Assembly (NCBI RefSeq): GCF_003885045.1
Contig: NZ_RHJS01000002.1
Coordinates: 4,146,501 to 4,210,500, forward strand
Source of the DNA: Schaedlerella arabinosiphila
Lineage (GTDB): Bacteria; Bacillota; Clostridia; Lachnospirales; Lachnospiraceae
DNA length: 64,000 bases
Direction of reading: 5' to 3'
How positions within the stretch are numbered: position 1 is the stretch's first letter; the number at the start of each line of letters is the position of its first letter. Both the position numbers and the translations under genes were made by a program. Positions 52,157 through 61,781 of the stretch are shown piece by piece. Below the pieces are notes generated by a model that saw only the letters and a list, made by a program, of their open reading frames with translations, had not been told where the DNA came from and ran no database searches.

Positions 52157-53593
52157 TTACTGTAATTCTTTATTTTTTCCTACGATCAATCCGGAGCCTT
52201 TTCCGCATTTCGTAATTTCCGACATATCTTTCTTCAGTTCTCTTGCAAGGATCTCCATGGTCCTCGGCGAGCAGAAACCGGACTGGCATCTTCCCATTCC
52301 CGCGCGGGTGCGGCGTTTTACGCCGTCCAGTGACTTTGCACCCAGGGGCCTGTGGATGGCGTCCAATATCTCCCCTTCCGTCACTTTTTCACAGCGGCAG
52401 ATGATGTTTCCGTAGGCCGGATTCTCTTTGATCAGGGCGTTTCGCTCCTCTTCGGATAAGGTTTTCGGATCCAGGATTCCTTTTCTTGTGGCTTTAAAAT
52501 CTGCTTTTCTGGCTGGATTAAGGATACCTGTCACGATCTCCTTCACATATTCTCCCACCGCCGGGGAGCTTACCAGTCCCGGAGACTCGATTCCCGCGCA
52601 GTCCACGAACCCCTTGGCATCTTTCAGCTCTTCAATGATAAATTCGCCCCCGTCCTCGTGGGCACGCACTCCCGCAAAGGAGGTGATGGTCTGCCGAATG
52701 GGAACATTTTTTACGGATCTGGCGGATACGCTGATTACCTGATCCAGTCCGTCCCTTGTGGTGGCGGTCGCTTCCCGGTCTTCCTGCTCAATGGCTGTCG
52801 GCCCTACGATGATATTTCCATGAACCGTCGGGGATACAAGCACTCCCTTGCCGAACTTGCCGGGGAGCTGGAAAATGGTTCTGGTAACCAGGTCGCCCGC
52901 GGTCTTGTCCAGCAGGCAGTAATCCCCCCGCCTGGGCGTAATATGTATATGATCCGCGCTCACCATGTTGTGGAACTTGTCTGCATGGACACCGGCCGCA
53001 TTGACCACTACCTTCGTCTCAATGGGGCCGTTTTCCGTGATCAGCCGATAGCCGCCGTCTATTTTTTCGATCTCCTGCACTTCCGTATCAAACCGAAATT
53101 CCACCCCGTTTTCACAGGCGTTTTCCGCATATGCAATATTCAGTTGGAAGGGACAGATCACGCCTGCGCTGGGAGCCCACAAAGCAGCCGTCACTTCATC
53201 CGCCAGATTGGGTTCCATGGCGTGGGTCTCTTCCCGGTTCAAAATCTTCAGCCCTTCCACTCCATTGGCGATTCCCTGGTCATACAATTCCTGCAGCATC
53301 TCCTGGTCTTCGTCGTCCCGGCAGACCACCAGGGAACCGCAGGGATTGAACGGTACGTCCAGTTCTTCCGCGAGCTTCGGCATCATTTTGTTGCCCTGTA
53401 CATTCAGCTTTGCCATCAGGGAACCTGGTTTTGCGTCGTAGCCTGCATGCACGATCGCGCTGTTTGCCTTTGAGGTGCCGCAGCACACGTCCTCCGCTTT
53501 CTCCACCACACAGATCTTCAGATCGTATGCGGACAGTGCTCTTGCAGATGCGGTGCCGGACACTCCCGCACCAATAATTACAACATCATACAT
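52157..53593 (-). CDS. GlpA-like glycerol-3-phosphate dehydrogenase with BFD domain
   Basis: 478 aa from ATG 53593 (site GGAGGAAGAG). FAD-binding VVIIGAGVSGTASARALSAY, DAO-family segment SKANSAIVHAGYDAKPGSLM, and a C-terminal BFD-like [2Fe-2S] domain with ICRCEKVT, GVKRRTRAGMGRCQSGFC. It oxidises glycerol-3-phosphate (or a similar 2-hydroxy acid) to the keto form. First gene of the trio; no glpK or glpF is in the window. Confidence 0.88.
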   Translation of the reverse strand: MYDVVIIGAGVSGTASARALSAYDLKICVVEKAEDVCCGTSKANSAIVHAGYDAKPGSLMAKLNVQGNKMMPKLAEELDVPFNPCGSLVVCRDDEDQEMLQELYDQGIANGVEGLKILNREETHAMEPNLADEVTAALWAPSAGVICPFQLNIAYAENACENGVEFRFDTEVQEIEKIDGGYRLITENGPIETKVVVNAAGVHADKFHNMVSADHIHITPRRGDYCLLDKTAGDLVTRTIFQLPGKFGKGVLVSPTVHGNIIVGPTAIEQEDREATATTRDGLDQVISVSARSVKNVPIRQTITSFAGVRAHEDGGEFIIEELKDAKGFVDCAGIESPGLVSSPAVGEYVKEIVTGILNPARKADFKATRKGILDPKTLSEEERNALIKENPAYGNIICRCEKVTEGEILDAIHRPLGAKSLDGVKRRTRAGMGRCQSGFCSPRTMEILARELKKDMSEITKCGKGSGLIVGKNKELQ

Positions 53594-53649
53594 CTTCTCT
53601 TCCTCCATCATTCAGGGCTGCATTGCAGGCCCGATGTGCTTTATATAAT

Positions 53650-53722
53650 GAAAAAAGCCAGATGAAGAATGAACATACTGTTTGTTTTACATATGTCCGT
53701 TCCTTTCATCTGACTTTTTCTC
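53650..53722 (-). terminator. Leader terminator between glp promoter and first gene
   Basis: Long stem AAAAAGYCAGATGAA / TTCATCTGRCTTTTTT; on the minus strand it ends in a T-run before the glpA-like gene. It lies downstream of the promoter at 53821-53849, so it should act as an attenuator. In Bacillus subtilis the glpD leader has such a terminator, opened by GlpP with glycerol-3-phosphate (established there; inferred here). Confidence 0.7.
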
Positions 53723-53820
53723 TACACTCAAAGCCTGAATGAACCTCGTTATGAAACTATAAGCATTTCGCCGAAAAATCCTGCCCGGCGGAAGCTTACG
53801 TCATTAAATCTGCTGGTTTT

Positions 53821-53849
53821 ATTCTAGCACGAATCAAGTGCAATTACAA
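53821..53849 (-). promoter_or_regulatory. Sigma-A promoter of the glycerol operon
   Basis: On the minus strand TTGTAA (53844-53849), 17-bp spacer, TAGAAT (53821-53826). It lies between the transposase cluster and the leader terminator, so the operon kept its own promoter. Confidence 0.6.
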
Positions 53850-53974
53850 GTTTTGATTTTTGTTTTTTCTTTGTTGTTTTGTTCACTGTTACTATTCACA
53901 GTCCAAATGGCTTTTTTGCAACACAAATGGACCGGTATTTCGCCGGCCATTTGTTTCAAACAGGCTGAATGCTT

Positions 53975-55738
53975 TTATGGCTGGGATGTTTGAGAGAATA
54001 TTTCTTCTATAGTATAAGGATTCCCGTTACACAACCTCGTCAATGCGCTCATCTCATTGATCCCATTCCTTCTGCATGTTTCTATATAAGTTCGGATTGC
54101 CGCATAATTGTCTGCTGTCCTAGCTGAAGCGAACTGGCCTGACACCTTCATTTTTGTCTTCACACCACGCAACGCCCTCTCACTCAAATTGTTGGTTGTG
54201 GGCAACGAAAAATCTTCCACCCATGCAAAAAAATTTTCCCGGTAATCTATAATCCTCGCAATAAGGGCACGCTCAAATGGCCCGGAATAATCGGATGTAT
54301 TGGCTGCGGCCTCCCCCTCTGCTTTCCCCAGCAGTTCCGTCATCTTTTTGTTAAAGTTTTCTATATACGCCTCCCCAAAGCTTTCCTCCCCCGACAGGAT
54401 CCGGTCATTTCTGTCCCTGATCGTGCCGGAGACCAGCTGTTTGATCTCAAGTAATACCTTATGCCCTGTTTCGTCCGCACTCTTTTGGAGGTCCCTCTGC
54501 AGGTGTGCATTGCATTCCAGATTCATGAATACAAACCTGCTGTTGTAATTGATGGAATTGTGGTCATGCATGACACTTGTCATTTCTGTGAGCGCCTCCA
54601 ATATCCCGTCTGCCAGTATGCCATCCATGTCCTTTTTGTTATGGGCAACATAATAGGCGGCTGTCTCATCCCCGTAAAAGCGCAGGCATATCCTGGACTT
54701 GTCAGCCATCACCACAGTGTCATCCCAATAGAGGATGGGGCGTGTGACCAGGAGCCGGAAAAGATCCTCCCTGAATTGTTTTAAGCCCCTGGCCGCCCTT
54801 GGCTGGAGTTTCGCGATATACCCTTCACTGGGACATACCTCCCCATCCGTCAGGCCGCTGATCAGGAGGGGAACCTTGTTGATGGCCGCGTTTGTGGTGT
54901 TCATCAGCGAGAGGGACAGCGCCTGGAGAAACGCCCCATACTGGCACTCGGCCCGTAAGGCCGGGTCAATCCCAGTACGGACAATCTGCCCGCAGTTTCT
55001 GCACTGGTACACCCAAAATTTATGGAGCCGCTTTATGACTTTGACCTCGATATCAATCTCGTATTTTTCCTCACATTCACCGGTAAAGGTAAAATCCCCG
55101 CAGCCGCATTCCGGACAGAATTCCCCGTCGCCCACCGGATGGCTTACTTCCTCGTCCACCTCTTCCGGCCCAGGCTTTTCCAGGGTATGGCGCTCGTGTC
55201 CGCGCTGCCCGCCTTTCGGCTTCCCTGTATTCCTGCGGCTGTTCGGGATATGCCTGTCTTTCCACGGGGGTGTCTGGCCGGTTGGGGTGGAAGTATTTGT
55301 GCTATCCCTGCCGAGCAGGGCTGCCGCATGGGCGAGCTCTGCCGCCAGCCCATGGATCACGGCATCCTTTTCCGCAAGCTGCCCCTCATAATCCTGGATG
55401 ATGGCGGCAATCTTATCATCGGATGCTTTCAGGATCTCCCAGTTTTTATCCATCAGTTTTTGGATCTTCTGTTCTTTCTTATTCAATTCGGCCTGGTATT
55501 TTTCCCAGTCTGAGTCACATTCCCCAAACCAGATGTTCCGGATGGTAACCGTGGCGGCATGGGCCTTTGCCAATTCTTTTTTTAACCGTTCAATCTCCTT
55601 GATATACCCGGCAACCACCTTGTGGTGGTCTGCCTGCAGCTTTTTATATCTTTCCCCGTTCCGGAAAGCTTCTAATTCCCGGCGCATGGCCTTATTCTGG
55701 TATTGGAGTGTGGTATATTCTGAAAACAGACGGTCCAT
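53975..55738 (-). CDS. IS66-family transposase (TnpC)
   Basis: 587 aa. N-terminal coiled coil (YIKEIERLKKELAKAHAATV), a proline/glycine linker with PKGGQRGHERHTLEKPG, a zinc finger (EFCPECGCGDF, YQCRNCGQIV), and the DDE core with LYWDDTVVMADKSR, the family stretch NAHLQRDLQK and C-terminal LPTTNNLSERALRGVKTKMK carrying the last Glu. ATG 55738 follows GGAGGCAGCC. TnpA and TnpB helper genes of IS66 are not next to it. Confidence 0.93.
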   Translation of the reverse strand: MDRLFSEYTTLQYQNKAMRRELEAFRNGERYKKLQADHHKVVAGYIKEIERLKKELAKAHAATVTIRNIWFGECDSDWEKYQAELNKKEQKIQKLMDKNWEILKASDDKIAAIIQDYEGQLAEKDAVIHGLAAELAHAAALLGRDSTNTSTPTGQTPPWKDRHIPNSRRNTGKPKGGQRGHERHTLEKPGPEEVDEEVSHPVGDGEFCPECGCGDFTFTGECEEKYEIDIEVKVIKRLHKFWVYQCRNCGQIVRTGIDPALRAECQYGAFLQALSLSLMNTTNAAINKVPLLISGLTDGEVCPSEGYIAKLQPRAARGLKQFREDLFRLLVTRPILYWDDTVVMADKSRICLRFYGDETAAYYVAHNKKDMDGILADGILEALTEMTSVMHDHNSINYNSRFVFMNLECNAHLQRDLQKSADETGHKVLLEIKQLVSGTIRDRNDRILSGEESFGEAYIENFNKKMTELLGKAEGEAAANTSDYSGPFERALIARIIDYRENFFAWVEDFSLPTTNNLSERALRGVKTKMKVSGQFASARTADNYAAIRTYIETCRRNGINEMSALTRLCNGNPYTIEEIFSQTSQP

Positions 55739-56026
55739 GGCTGCCTCCTATAGGTATCCTGTTTACGCTTCCGGTATATGGGAAGCGATTTCTTTTATAC
55801 GTTCCAAACCAATGTCATTTAGTTAAACAAAGCCAGACCGGTGTTCTATAAATTATTAGATATAAAGTGGACTTGTTTTCACAGCACAAGCCAGAACATA
55901 TGTTTTTGCTTGTGTCTGAGAGACTGTTCGGATCATAATGAAAGAGGTGAAAATTATTTTTGGGCATGACGACTAAGCAGATCCGCATCTGCTTAAAAAA
56001 TATCTATATTTAAGGTAAAAATGCTT

Positions 56027-57352
56027 TCAGGCTGCCCGGTATATAAGATATCGCGGCCTCCGGAAATGGGCTGTCTTTAGCCTGTGATACTGCCGTTCAT
56101 TTCGGATCGGGATCAACCTGCGCTGAAGCAGGGCGGTTACATTGATTGAGCCTTCTTTCACAGAAGGACGTAGGAACACCCTGCAAATATGGGCTGCTGT
56201 ACCAAAATGTATTTTGTAATCATGCTTTGTCTTCTTTTGATGGACCACAGCAGTATGGTTGATGATACTTTCTGTCAAGTTGTAGACGATGAGTTTTGCC
56301 CATATTTCCTGTTTGACAAAGTCCGGCTTATAAGAATGGAAATTGATCAATCCGATGGTATATTTCAGTTTCCGAAATGAGGATTCCACGCCCCACCTGG
56401 AAAAATAAAGCTCTTTTAGACGCTTTGGCGGAAATTCCTCTTCCGGGAGATTGGTAACCAGGCACTCATAAGTGGACTCTGATATGGGAAACCTGACAAT
56501 GCGGAACGTAAGCTGGTAGGTATCCCGTGTCCCGTACTCAATAAAATCAAAGGAGGTTGCCTTATCGACAAAACGGCGGTATCCCTCTACAGCAATCTTT
56601 TTTGACTGGCTGCGTACCAGGGTGACCCGAACCCGGATGTCAAAGGATTCCTTGTCAGGAAAATCAAAACCGGAAAGAAGGCCTTTGGAATGGATATCCT
56701 TTGCGCGGAAGAGGAAAAACTGCCCTTTTTTGAGCACATGGGCCATATTATTATAGGAGCAGTAACCACGGTCACCGATAAAAATAGTCTTTTTCCAGGG
56801 GGAAGTCTGATGGCGGTCCACCAGGGTGGCAAAGGCCCGGTATTCATCCTTATTGTGAATCGGCTGGATCAGTGCATCGGTATAGATGTGCTTGTCCAGA
56901 TTGTACAGGGCATTTAAATGCAAACTGTAAAATCCTTTGGCAGAATGCCCTTCGGAAACAAAGTAGTCAGGGGAAGCAAACGTGGGCTTACTGAAAAAGG
57001 AAAAGGTAGAGCCATCCGCAGCAATGGATTCATAGCCGTCTGCGCCTTCCAAGGAAGAGAGTGAGGAATGGAAGTGATGAAAAACGGCTTCCATGGCTTC
57101 CGGTTTTAACTTTGCCCGTTGCTGATTGAGTGCGGAAACGGAAGGGGCATCTGCATCCAGATCAAAAAACTCCAAAAGTTCCTCGGAAGTGGAGGAAGAG
57201 CCCTGGGAAACCAAAAACGTAATGAGCTTATCCGGTGGAAGCTTTTTCTGGCGGGTAAAATCCTTGTCTGGGTGGACGGAGTATTTTGAGATTGTGGACG
57301 CAACGCTGTCCACAGCAGAAGAAAAAAGAGCCTTGATTTTTTCATGAAACAT
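56027..57352 (-). CDS. IS4-family DDE transposase
   Basis: 441 aa from ATG 57352, ten bases after AAGGAGG. DDE residues are in IAADGSTFSFF, FIGDRGYCSYNNM and the YREK-like motif YFSRWGVESSFRKLKYTIGL. Length is normal. A 13-bp-armed hairpin precedes the gene. It lies between the IS66-type gene and the small ORF, so it may have inserted into the older element. Confidence 0.92.
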   Translation of the reverse strand: MFHEKIKALFSSAVDSVASTISKYSVHPDKDFTRQKKLPPDKLITFLVSQGSSSTSEELLEFFDLDADAPSVSALNQQRAKLKPEAMEAVFHHFHSSLSSLEGADGYESIAADGSTFSFFSKPTFASPDYFVSEGHSAKGFYSLHLNALYNLDKHIYTDALIQPIHNKDEYRAFATLVDRHQTSPWKKTIFIGDRGYCSYNNMAHVLKKGQFFLFRAKDIHSKGLLSGFDFPDKESFDIRVRVTLVRSQSKKIAVEGYRRFVDKATSFDFIEYGTRDTYQLTFRIVRFPISESTYECLVTNLPEEEFPPKRLKELYFSRWGVESSFRKLKYTIGLINFHSYKPDFVKQEIWAKLIVYNLTESIINHTAVVHQKKTKHDYKIHFGTAAHICRVFLRPSVKEGSINVTALLQRRLIPIRNERQYHRLKTAHFRRPRYLIYRAA

Positions 57353-57398
57353 AACGAATGTACCTCCTTGGATTAGAATCATATATCGCTCTAAATCC

Positions 57399-57449
57399 AA
57401 GGGCCGCGCTCGCTACCTCTAAAAAGAGGATCAGCAGCGAGCGCGGCCG
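57399..57449. repeat. GC-rich hairpin upstream of the IS4 transposase
   Basis: GGCCGCGCTCGCT and AGCGAGCGCGGCC form perfect 13-bp arms around a 20-base loop, in an otherwise AT-rich stretch. It would fold in any transcript entering the element from outside, reducing read-through expression of the transposase. Confidence 0.75.
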
Positions 57450-57703
57450 CACATTTTGTTTGATTTGTCAAGTACTAATATAAAATTCCGCAAAAAAATC
57501 AAAAAGAATGGTTAGACCCCCACTTAAAAAAGGCTCTACCCCATCCATCTGAGTTTTCTGCTGAAAAAAACAATAATTTCCATGAAAATGGATTTTCAGA
57601 TGCAAGGTTTTCAGATAGAATAACCCCAGTAATATCGCGGGTTGAAGCCAACAAGACGGGTGAACACCGGTGAGTGGAACATCGGATTTCGTCCATATAT
57701 TAA

Positions 57704-58045
57704 CTAAATGACATTGCGTTCCAAACTGGAACGCAGCAACTGGTTGCGGTGTTCTAAAACTTTGATCCTGGCATCTTTTTCCGCGCATTCCTTTTTTAAT
57801 GTTTCAGCAAGGAACCGGTAGTCGGTTTCTGGTTTTTTCTTTTTGCTATGGCTGGAATTGTCATCCGGTTCCTTTTTTCTGCCGCGCTTTCCTGACGACG
57901 GGATCAGTTCACCTGTCTCCGGATCTTCTGTGCCAAGATATTTCCGGATCGGCCTGGATTGTTTTGTTTCCGGGTCATAATGGGAAGTTGATTCATAGAG
58001 GGCAACCCGACCTGTTTTTTTATTCACATATCTTACGATTGACAT
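57704..58045 (-). CDS. Small transposon-associated protein
   Basis: 113 aa. Starts SIVRYVNKKTGRVALYESTS and contains RKYLGTEDPETGELIP, a beta-rich N-terminus like that preceding some IS1634/IS4-type transposases, then a charged linker and a coiled coil (LKKECAEKDARIKVLEHRNQ). Here it stands as its own gene with promoter TTGATA-17-TATAAT upstream (minus strand, about 58084-58112) and site AAAGGGGAAG. May be a truncated transposase or a regulatory partner. Confidence 0.65.
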   Translation of the reverse strand: MSIVRYVNKKTGRVALYESTSHYDPETKQSRPIRKYLGTEDPETGELIPSSGKRGRKKEPDDNSSHSKKKKPETDYRFLAETLKKECAEKDARIKVLEHRNQLLRSSLERNVI

Positions 58046-58539
58046 TTTATCTTCCCCTTTCTACATATTGGTACTATATATTATAACACATACCAATAAA
58101 AATATCAATATGTTATTGGTATGTTTTTCAAAAAATACCAATAAACTAACAGGGATGCTGGTTTAATAAGCCAAAGAGGGCCCCAAACCATAGATAAACA
58201 CTAGGTTTGAGGCTCTCTATTATAATTGGATTTTATACTTTAACCAGACTGTGAATAGTAACCTTCCTTCGTTATTGTTCACACGGCGTCGTGCACCCTG
58301 CTGCACGGCGTCCGGCCAATAAAGTAACATTTTCCATCATATCCAGCCCGTCTACACTCCGTTCCGGTCCGTCCTAAACAAGCGTCGCTGGCGCTTAGGA
58401 CCGCCGAAGGCGACTTAAAATAGGCTGGATACTGTTACTGGAGCACCCAAAGGGTGTGAACAGTAACCTTCCTTCTCTTATTTCCATAGGCAATAAACTT
58501 CTTCCCACAGAATGATGAATCTCTGGTAATATTTTGCTG
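58046..58539. other. Gene-free 494 bp with hairpins and dispersed repeat
   Basis: Contains repeated ACCAATAA/TTATTGGT dyads at the promoter of the small ORF (58095-58145), a terminator-like stem GAGGGCCCCAAACC / GGTTTGAGGCTCTC (about 58176-58218), and a palindromic unit from 58251 to about 58475 whose ends read GTGAATAGTAACCTTCCTTC and GTGAACAGTAACCTTCCTTC, 206 bp apart, with TGTTCACAC facing GTGTGAACA. Its TGTTCACACGGCGTCGTGCA matches the copy at 6193. Confidence 0.6.
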
Positions 58540-61023
58540 CTACTCTCCTTTGTACCGCCTGCGATAATAATCCATCGTCCGATACTCCAATATATCTTTC
58601 ATATGCTCACAGAACGTATGATTTTTTACAACTGCCCTCAAATCCTCCCTTATTGCCAAAGCATATCCCTCTTTATCAATAAAAAAGCCTTTTCCCGACG
58701 CCTTTAAAAACTTTATCGGCATTGTCTTTGCTTTTGCCAAATGCTGTTTATCCGTCATGTTTTTGTATTCCTCATATGTGATTCTGTCAGAAAAATCCCG
58801 CCAGTTTTTATTCCTGTCAAAAAAATCTTTCCAACATGCAAGAACCTGAGCCTCTGTAATCTCCAACAAAACATTCCCATGATTATAAAATGTATACAAA
58901 ACAGGCATTTTATAAATTTTCGTCATATCCGTAGTTTCAATTAATGTTAAAAATTCTTTACCGATTCCTGCGTATAGAACCTCTTCCTCTTCAGATAATT
59001 CGTTTAAGCCATGCAAATATTCCAAATAATGTCTGAATGGATTTTCCTTCGTATGCCTTATGCAATACTGATATACCTCATATTCCATATAAGTAAATAA
59101 ATCCATTCTGGTAGGAATTTTCCCATCCAATAACTCTTTTACGCGATCATATTCCTGCCTGATCCGCTCTCTTACTGTCAGCGATTTCTTATCCAGTTCT
59201 TTAAATAAGTCGATTAACCGTACATCAAAGTCAACAATACAGTCATCCGGATACTCTATATCATGATAGTCACCGGCTCTTTTTTCGCAAAATGATTTTT
59301 CTCCGCCAAGCAACAGCGGCGTTTTTCCTGCTTTTTCATAATTTCCAATAAAATCCAGAACATTCAAATATTCTTTTCCCTTATAAATGCGGAGTCCACG
59401 TCCTAATTGCTGCAGAAACACAACAGGCGACTCCGTAGGTCTGAGGAACATCACTAAATCAACCGAAGCAATATCCACGCCTTCATTAAACATATCTACG
59501 GAAAATATCACGTTCACTTCCTGCTTTTTCAGCTTTTGAATGGCTTTTTCCCTATCCTCTGAAAATTCACCAGCAGAATTACTGTATACGGCCACTGACG
59601 CAATTCCTCTGTTGCAAAATTCCGCTGCCATTTCTTCCGCATGCTGCCGGGAACAGCAAAATCCCAACGCTCGCTTTGAACGACATTTCATATAATGCTT
59701 ATAAATTAATTCATATCGCCTGCCGTTATTTCTATATATTTCCGTCAGTTCTCTCTCGTCATATCTGCCTTTTACCAAATGCAGTTTGGAGTAATCCGTA
59801 TCATCATAGACGCCGTAATAATGAAACGGCACTAACATACCTTTGTTAATTGCCTCTTTTAATGAAATTTCATATGGTACATTGTAATCGCAGATTTCAT
59901 AAATATTTTTCCCATCCATACGCTCAGGAGTTGCCGTGAGTCCAAGCATAAACTTTGGCGTAAAATAATTTACAATTTTTCTATATTGCTCATTTACCGC
60001 ATGATGAAATTCATCAATGACAATATAATCAAAATAGTCCTTTGGGAAATATTCCTGTTTTAAATACTCTGCCCGTCCCAACGTCGCAACAGATGCGAAA
60101 ATAACCGACTTATCGGTATCTTTCCGCTTCCCATAAAAAAATCCATAGTCATCCGAATGCCGCACGTTCTTAAATGAAACTGCTGCCTGCCTAAGGATTT
60201 CCTCCCTATGTGCCACAAATAACACTCTGCTGTATTTTGCAGAATCGAAGGCCGCAAGATATGTTTTGCCAACTCCGGTAGCTGCCTGAACAAGACCTTT
60301 TGCCGCCCCCTCGGCTCTGCTGTCTTCCAATGCATATAATGCCTCAATCTGTGCCCCTCTCGGCTGAAACAATACCTGAATGTTTGTATCAATGTCATCT
60401 TCAAGATTATCATATTTTGCCAGATCTTTCGATACAGCCGGTTTATGCCAGTTTTTTGAATATCTGCGCAATTCCTCATTGTCTATAATGATTGAGTGGT
60501 TAAAAAATAAGTCCTCAAATGTATGATAAAACAACTGGTAATTTTTATGATCTGCAATACTGCTAAAACGGTAATTCCATTCAATTCCTGATGTCAATGC
60601 GCTTTTTGAAATATTGGAAGATCCTATGTAAATTTCACTTGTATCTTTATAATGGAAAATATATGCCTTGGGATGAAACGACCGCTCTTTGTCATTGTAA
60701 AATCGTAAATCTATACGGTTACCAAATTCTTTTTTTATCAGATAAAGTGCGGACGGCTGTGTGATTCCCAAATAATTCCCTGTCAAAATCCGCACGGAAG
60801 CGCCCTTGTCCAAAGCCTGCCTGATATCATTCAAAATCATTCTGATACCGGATTCCATAAGAAAAGAAACAATGATATCGATTCCTTTCGCTTTTGACAT
60901 ACTCATTTTAAGCTGGTAGTACAAATATCGGCTTCGGTCTCTGTCACCGGTCATTACATCGGTTGACACAATCACCGGTTCATTACTGCTGTCTATTTTT
61001 TCCGCAGAACTAAATTGAGCCAT
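58540..61023 (-). CDS. PLD-nuclease/DEAD-box helicase fusion
   Basis: 827 aa. Residues about 30-190 are phospholipase-D-like, with HPKAYIFHYKDTSEIYIGSS as the HxK half-motif and a following SNIS. The helicase part has GVGKT in QAATGVGKTYLAAF, box VIDEFHHAV, GLTATPERMDG and QQLGRGLRIYKG. A C-terminal region of about 230 residues has no clear motif (DUF3427-like position). Combined nuclease-helicases of this layout occur in restriction or defence loci. ATG 61023 follows GAGGGGATGAAAA and lies inside the methyltransferase end. Confidence 0.88.
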   Translation of the reverse strand: MAQFSSAEKIDSSNEPVIVSTDVMTGDRDRSRYLYYQLKMSMSKAKGIDIIVSFLMESGIRMILNDIRQALDKGASVRILTGNYLGITQPSALYLIKKEFGNRIDLRFYNDKERSFHPKAYIFHYKDTSEIYIGSSNISKSALTSGIEWNYRFSSIADHKNYQLFYHTFEDLFFNHSIIIDNEELRRYSKNWHKPAVSKDLAKYDNLEDDIDTNIQVLFQPRGAQIEALYALEDSRAEGAAKGLVQAATGVGKTYLAAFDSAKYSRVLFVAHREEILRQAAVSFKNVRHSDDYGFFYGKRKDTDKSVIFASVATLGRAEYLKQEYFPKDYFDYIVIDEFHHAVNEQYRKIVNYFTPKFMLGLTATPERMDGKNIYEICDYNVPYEISLKEAINKGMLVPFHYYGVYDDTDYSKLHLVKGRYDERELTEIYRNNGRRYELIYKHYMKCRSKRALGFCCSRQHAEEMAAEFCNRGIASVAVYSNSAGEFSEDREKAIQKLKKQEVNVIFSVDMFNEGVDIASVDLVMFLRPTESPVVFLQQLGRGLRIYKGKEYLNVLDFIGNYEKAGKTPLLLGGEKSFCEKRAGDYHDIEYPDDCIVDFDVRLIDLFKELDKKSLTVRERIRQEYDRVKELLDGKIPTRMDLFTYMEYEVYQYCIRHTKENPFRHYLEYLHGLNELSEEEEVLYAGIGKEFLTLIETTDMTKIYKMPVLYTFYNHGNVLLEITEAQVLACWKDFFDRNKNWRDFSDRITYEEYKNMTDKQHLAKAKTMPIKFLKASGKGFFIDKEGYALAIREDLRAVVKNHTFCEHMKDILEYRTMDYYRRRYKGE

Positions 61024-61586
61024 TTTTCATCCCCTCGTTCTGGCCGTGCATCTAATGAAATCCACTGCTCCTCTATCGTTACATGTTCTATCTGTTTTAT
61101 AAAACCCGCAAATGTTGCTTCCGTCATATCCGTGAAATAACGTCCGTTTCTTTCCCCTGCAAACGTTCCATATTTGAAAGAAGTATAAATAATCCCATTG
61201 CCTTTTAATGCAATCACCATTTTACGCATAACCTCTTTAAGTTCATCCAAGGGCAAATGCAATATTGAAGAACAAGCCCAAATGCCATCATACTGTCCGA
61301 CCTGTACCAACTCGTTAAAAAATGCGTGTTTTACTTCAATTCCTGTATATTCGCTTGCCAATTTGCATAATTCGGCGGAACCATCTACTGCATCTACCCG
61401 GTATCCTTGTGATAAAAAATATTTTGTATCGCGTCCCGAACCGCATCCAAAATCAAGAATTGCCGCATTCTTCGGTAACCTGTCCGTAAACTTTTTCTGC
61501 GTAAATTCAAAATCCACTGATACCGTTCCCAGTACAAATTCCCTTGCGTTTGAATTGTAATAGCGGATTGTTTTATCTTCTTTCAT
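60993..61586 (-). CDS. Class I SAM-dependent methyltransferase
   Basis: 197 aa from ATG 61586. Motif I LDFGCGSGRDTKYFLSQG, acidic loop VDAVDGSAEL, and YDGIWACSSILHLP for motif IV. No NPPY or similar DNA-methylase motif is present, so it resembles TehB/UbiE-type small-molecule or protein methyltransferases. Overlaps the PLD-helicase start by 31 bp, so the two are translated together. Confidence 0.85.
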   Translation of the reverse strand: MKEDKTIRYYNSNAREFVLGTVSVDFEFTQKKFTDRLPKNAAILDFGCGSGRDTKYFLSQGYRVDAVDGSAELCKLASEYTGIEVKHAFFNELVQVGQYDGIWACSSILHLPLDELKEVMRKMVIALKGNGIIYTSFKYGTFAGERNGRYFTDMTEATFAGFIKQIEHVTIEEQWISLDARPERGDEKWLNLVLRKK

Positions 61587-61747
61587 ACAATTGCATCCCC
61601 CCATATTGTTCCTATGCGTTGAAATACTCTTATTTATTTCCAAATTTTTCATTGACATTTTTTTAGATAATCCCATATAATATATCGGGCACATACTAAC
61701 GGTGCGCAGATTTATGCGTTTTCAATGAAACAATAAAATTCAAGCTA

Positions 61748-61775
61748 TTGACTTGAATCTGTTTTGTGCTATAAT
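61748..61775 (+). promoter_or_regulatory. Strong sigma-A promoter of the structured RNA
   Basis: TTGACT (61748-61753), 16-bp spacer, TATAAT (61770-61775). Start of transcription expected near 61782, at the beginning of the hairpin-rich region. Confidence 0.8.
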
Positions 61776-61781
61776 CTTTAT

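Larger units (their letters stand above)
53888..58262. mobile_element. Transposase cluster bounded by 16-bp inverted repeats
   Basis: GTTACTATTCACAGTC (53888-53903) and GACTGTGAATAGTAAC (58247-58262) are perfect inverted repeats around an IS66-type transposase, an IS4-type transposase and a small transposon-type ORF. They could be the ends of a composite element. Against this, the same GTGAAYAGTAAC core recurs outside (58456), so they may be dispersed intergenic repeats at which elements collected. Confidence 0.5.
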
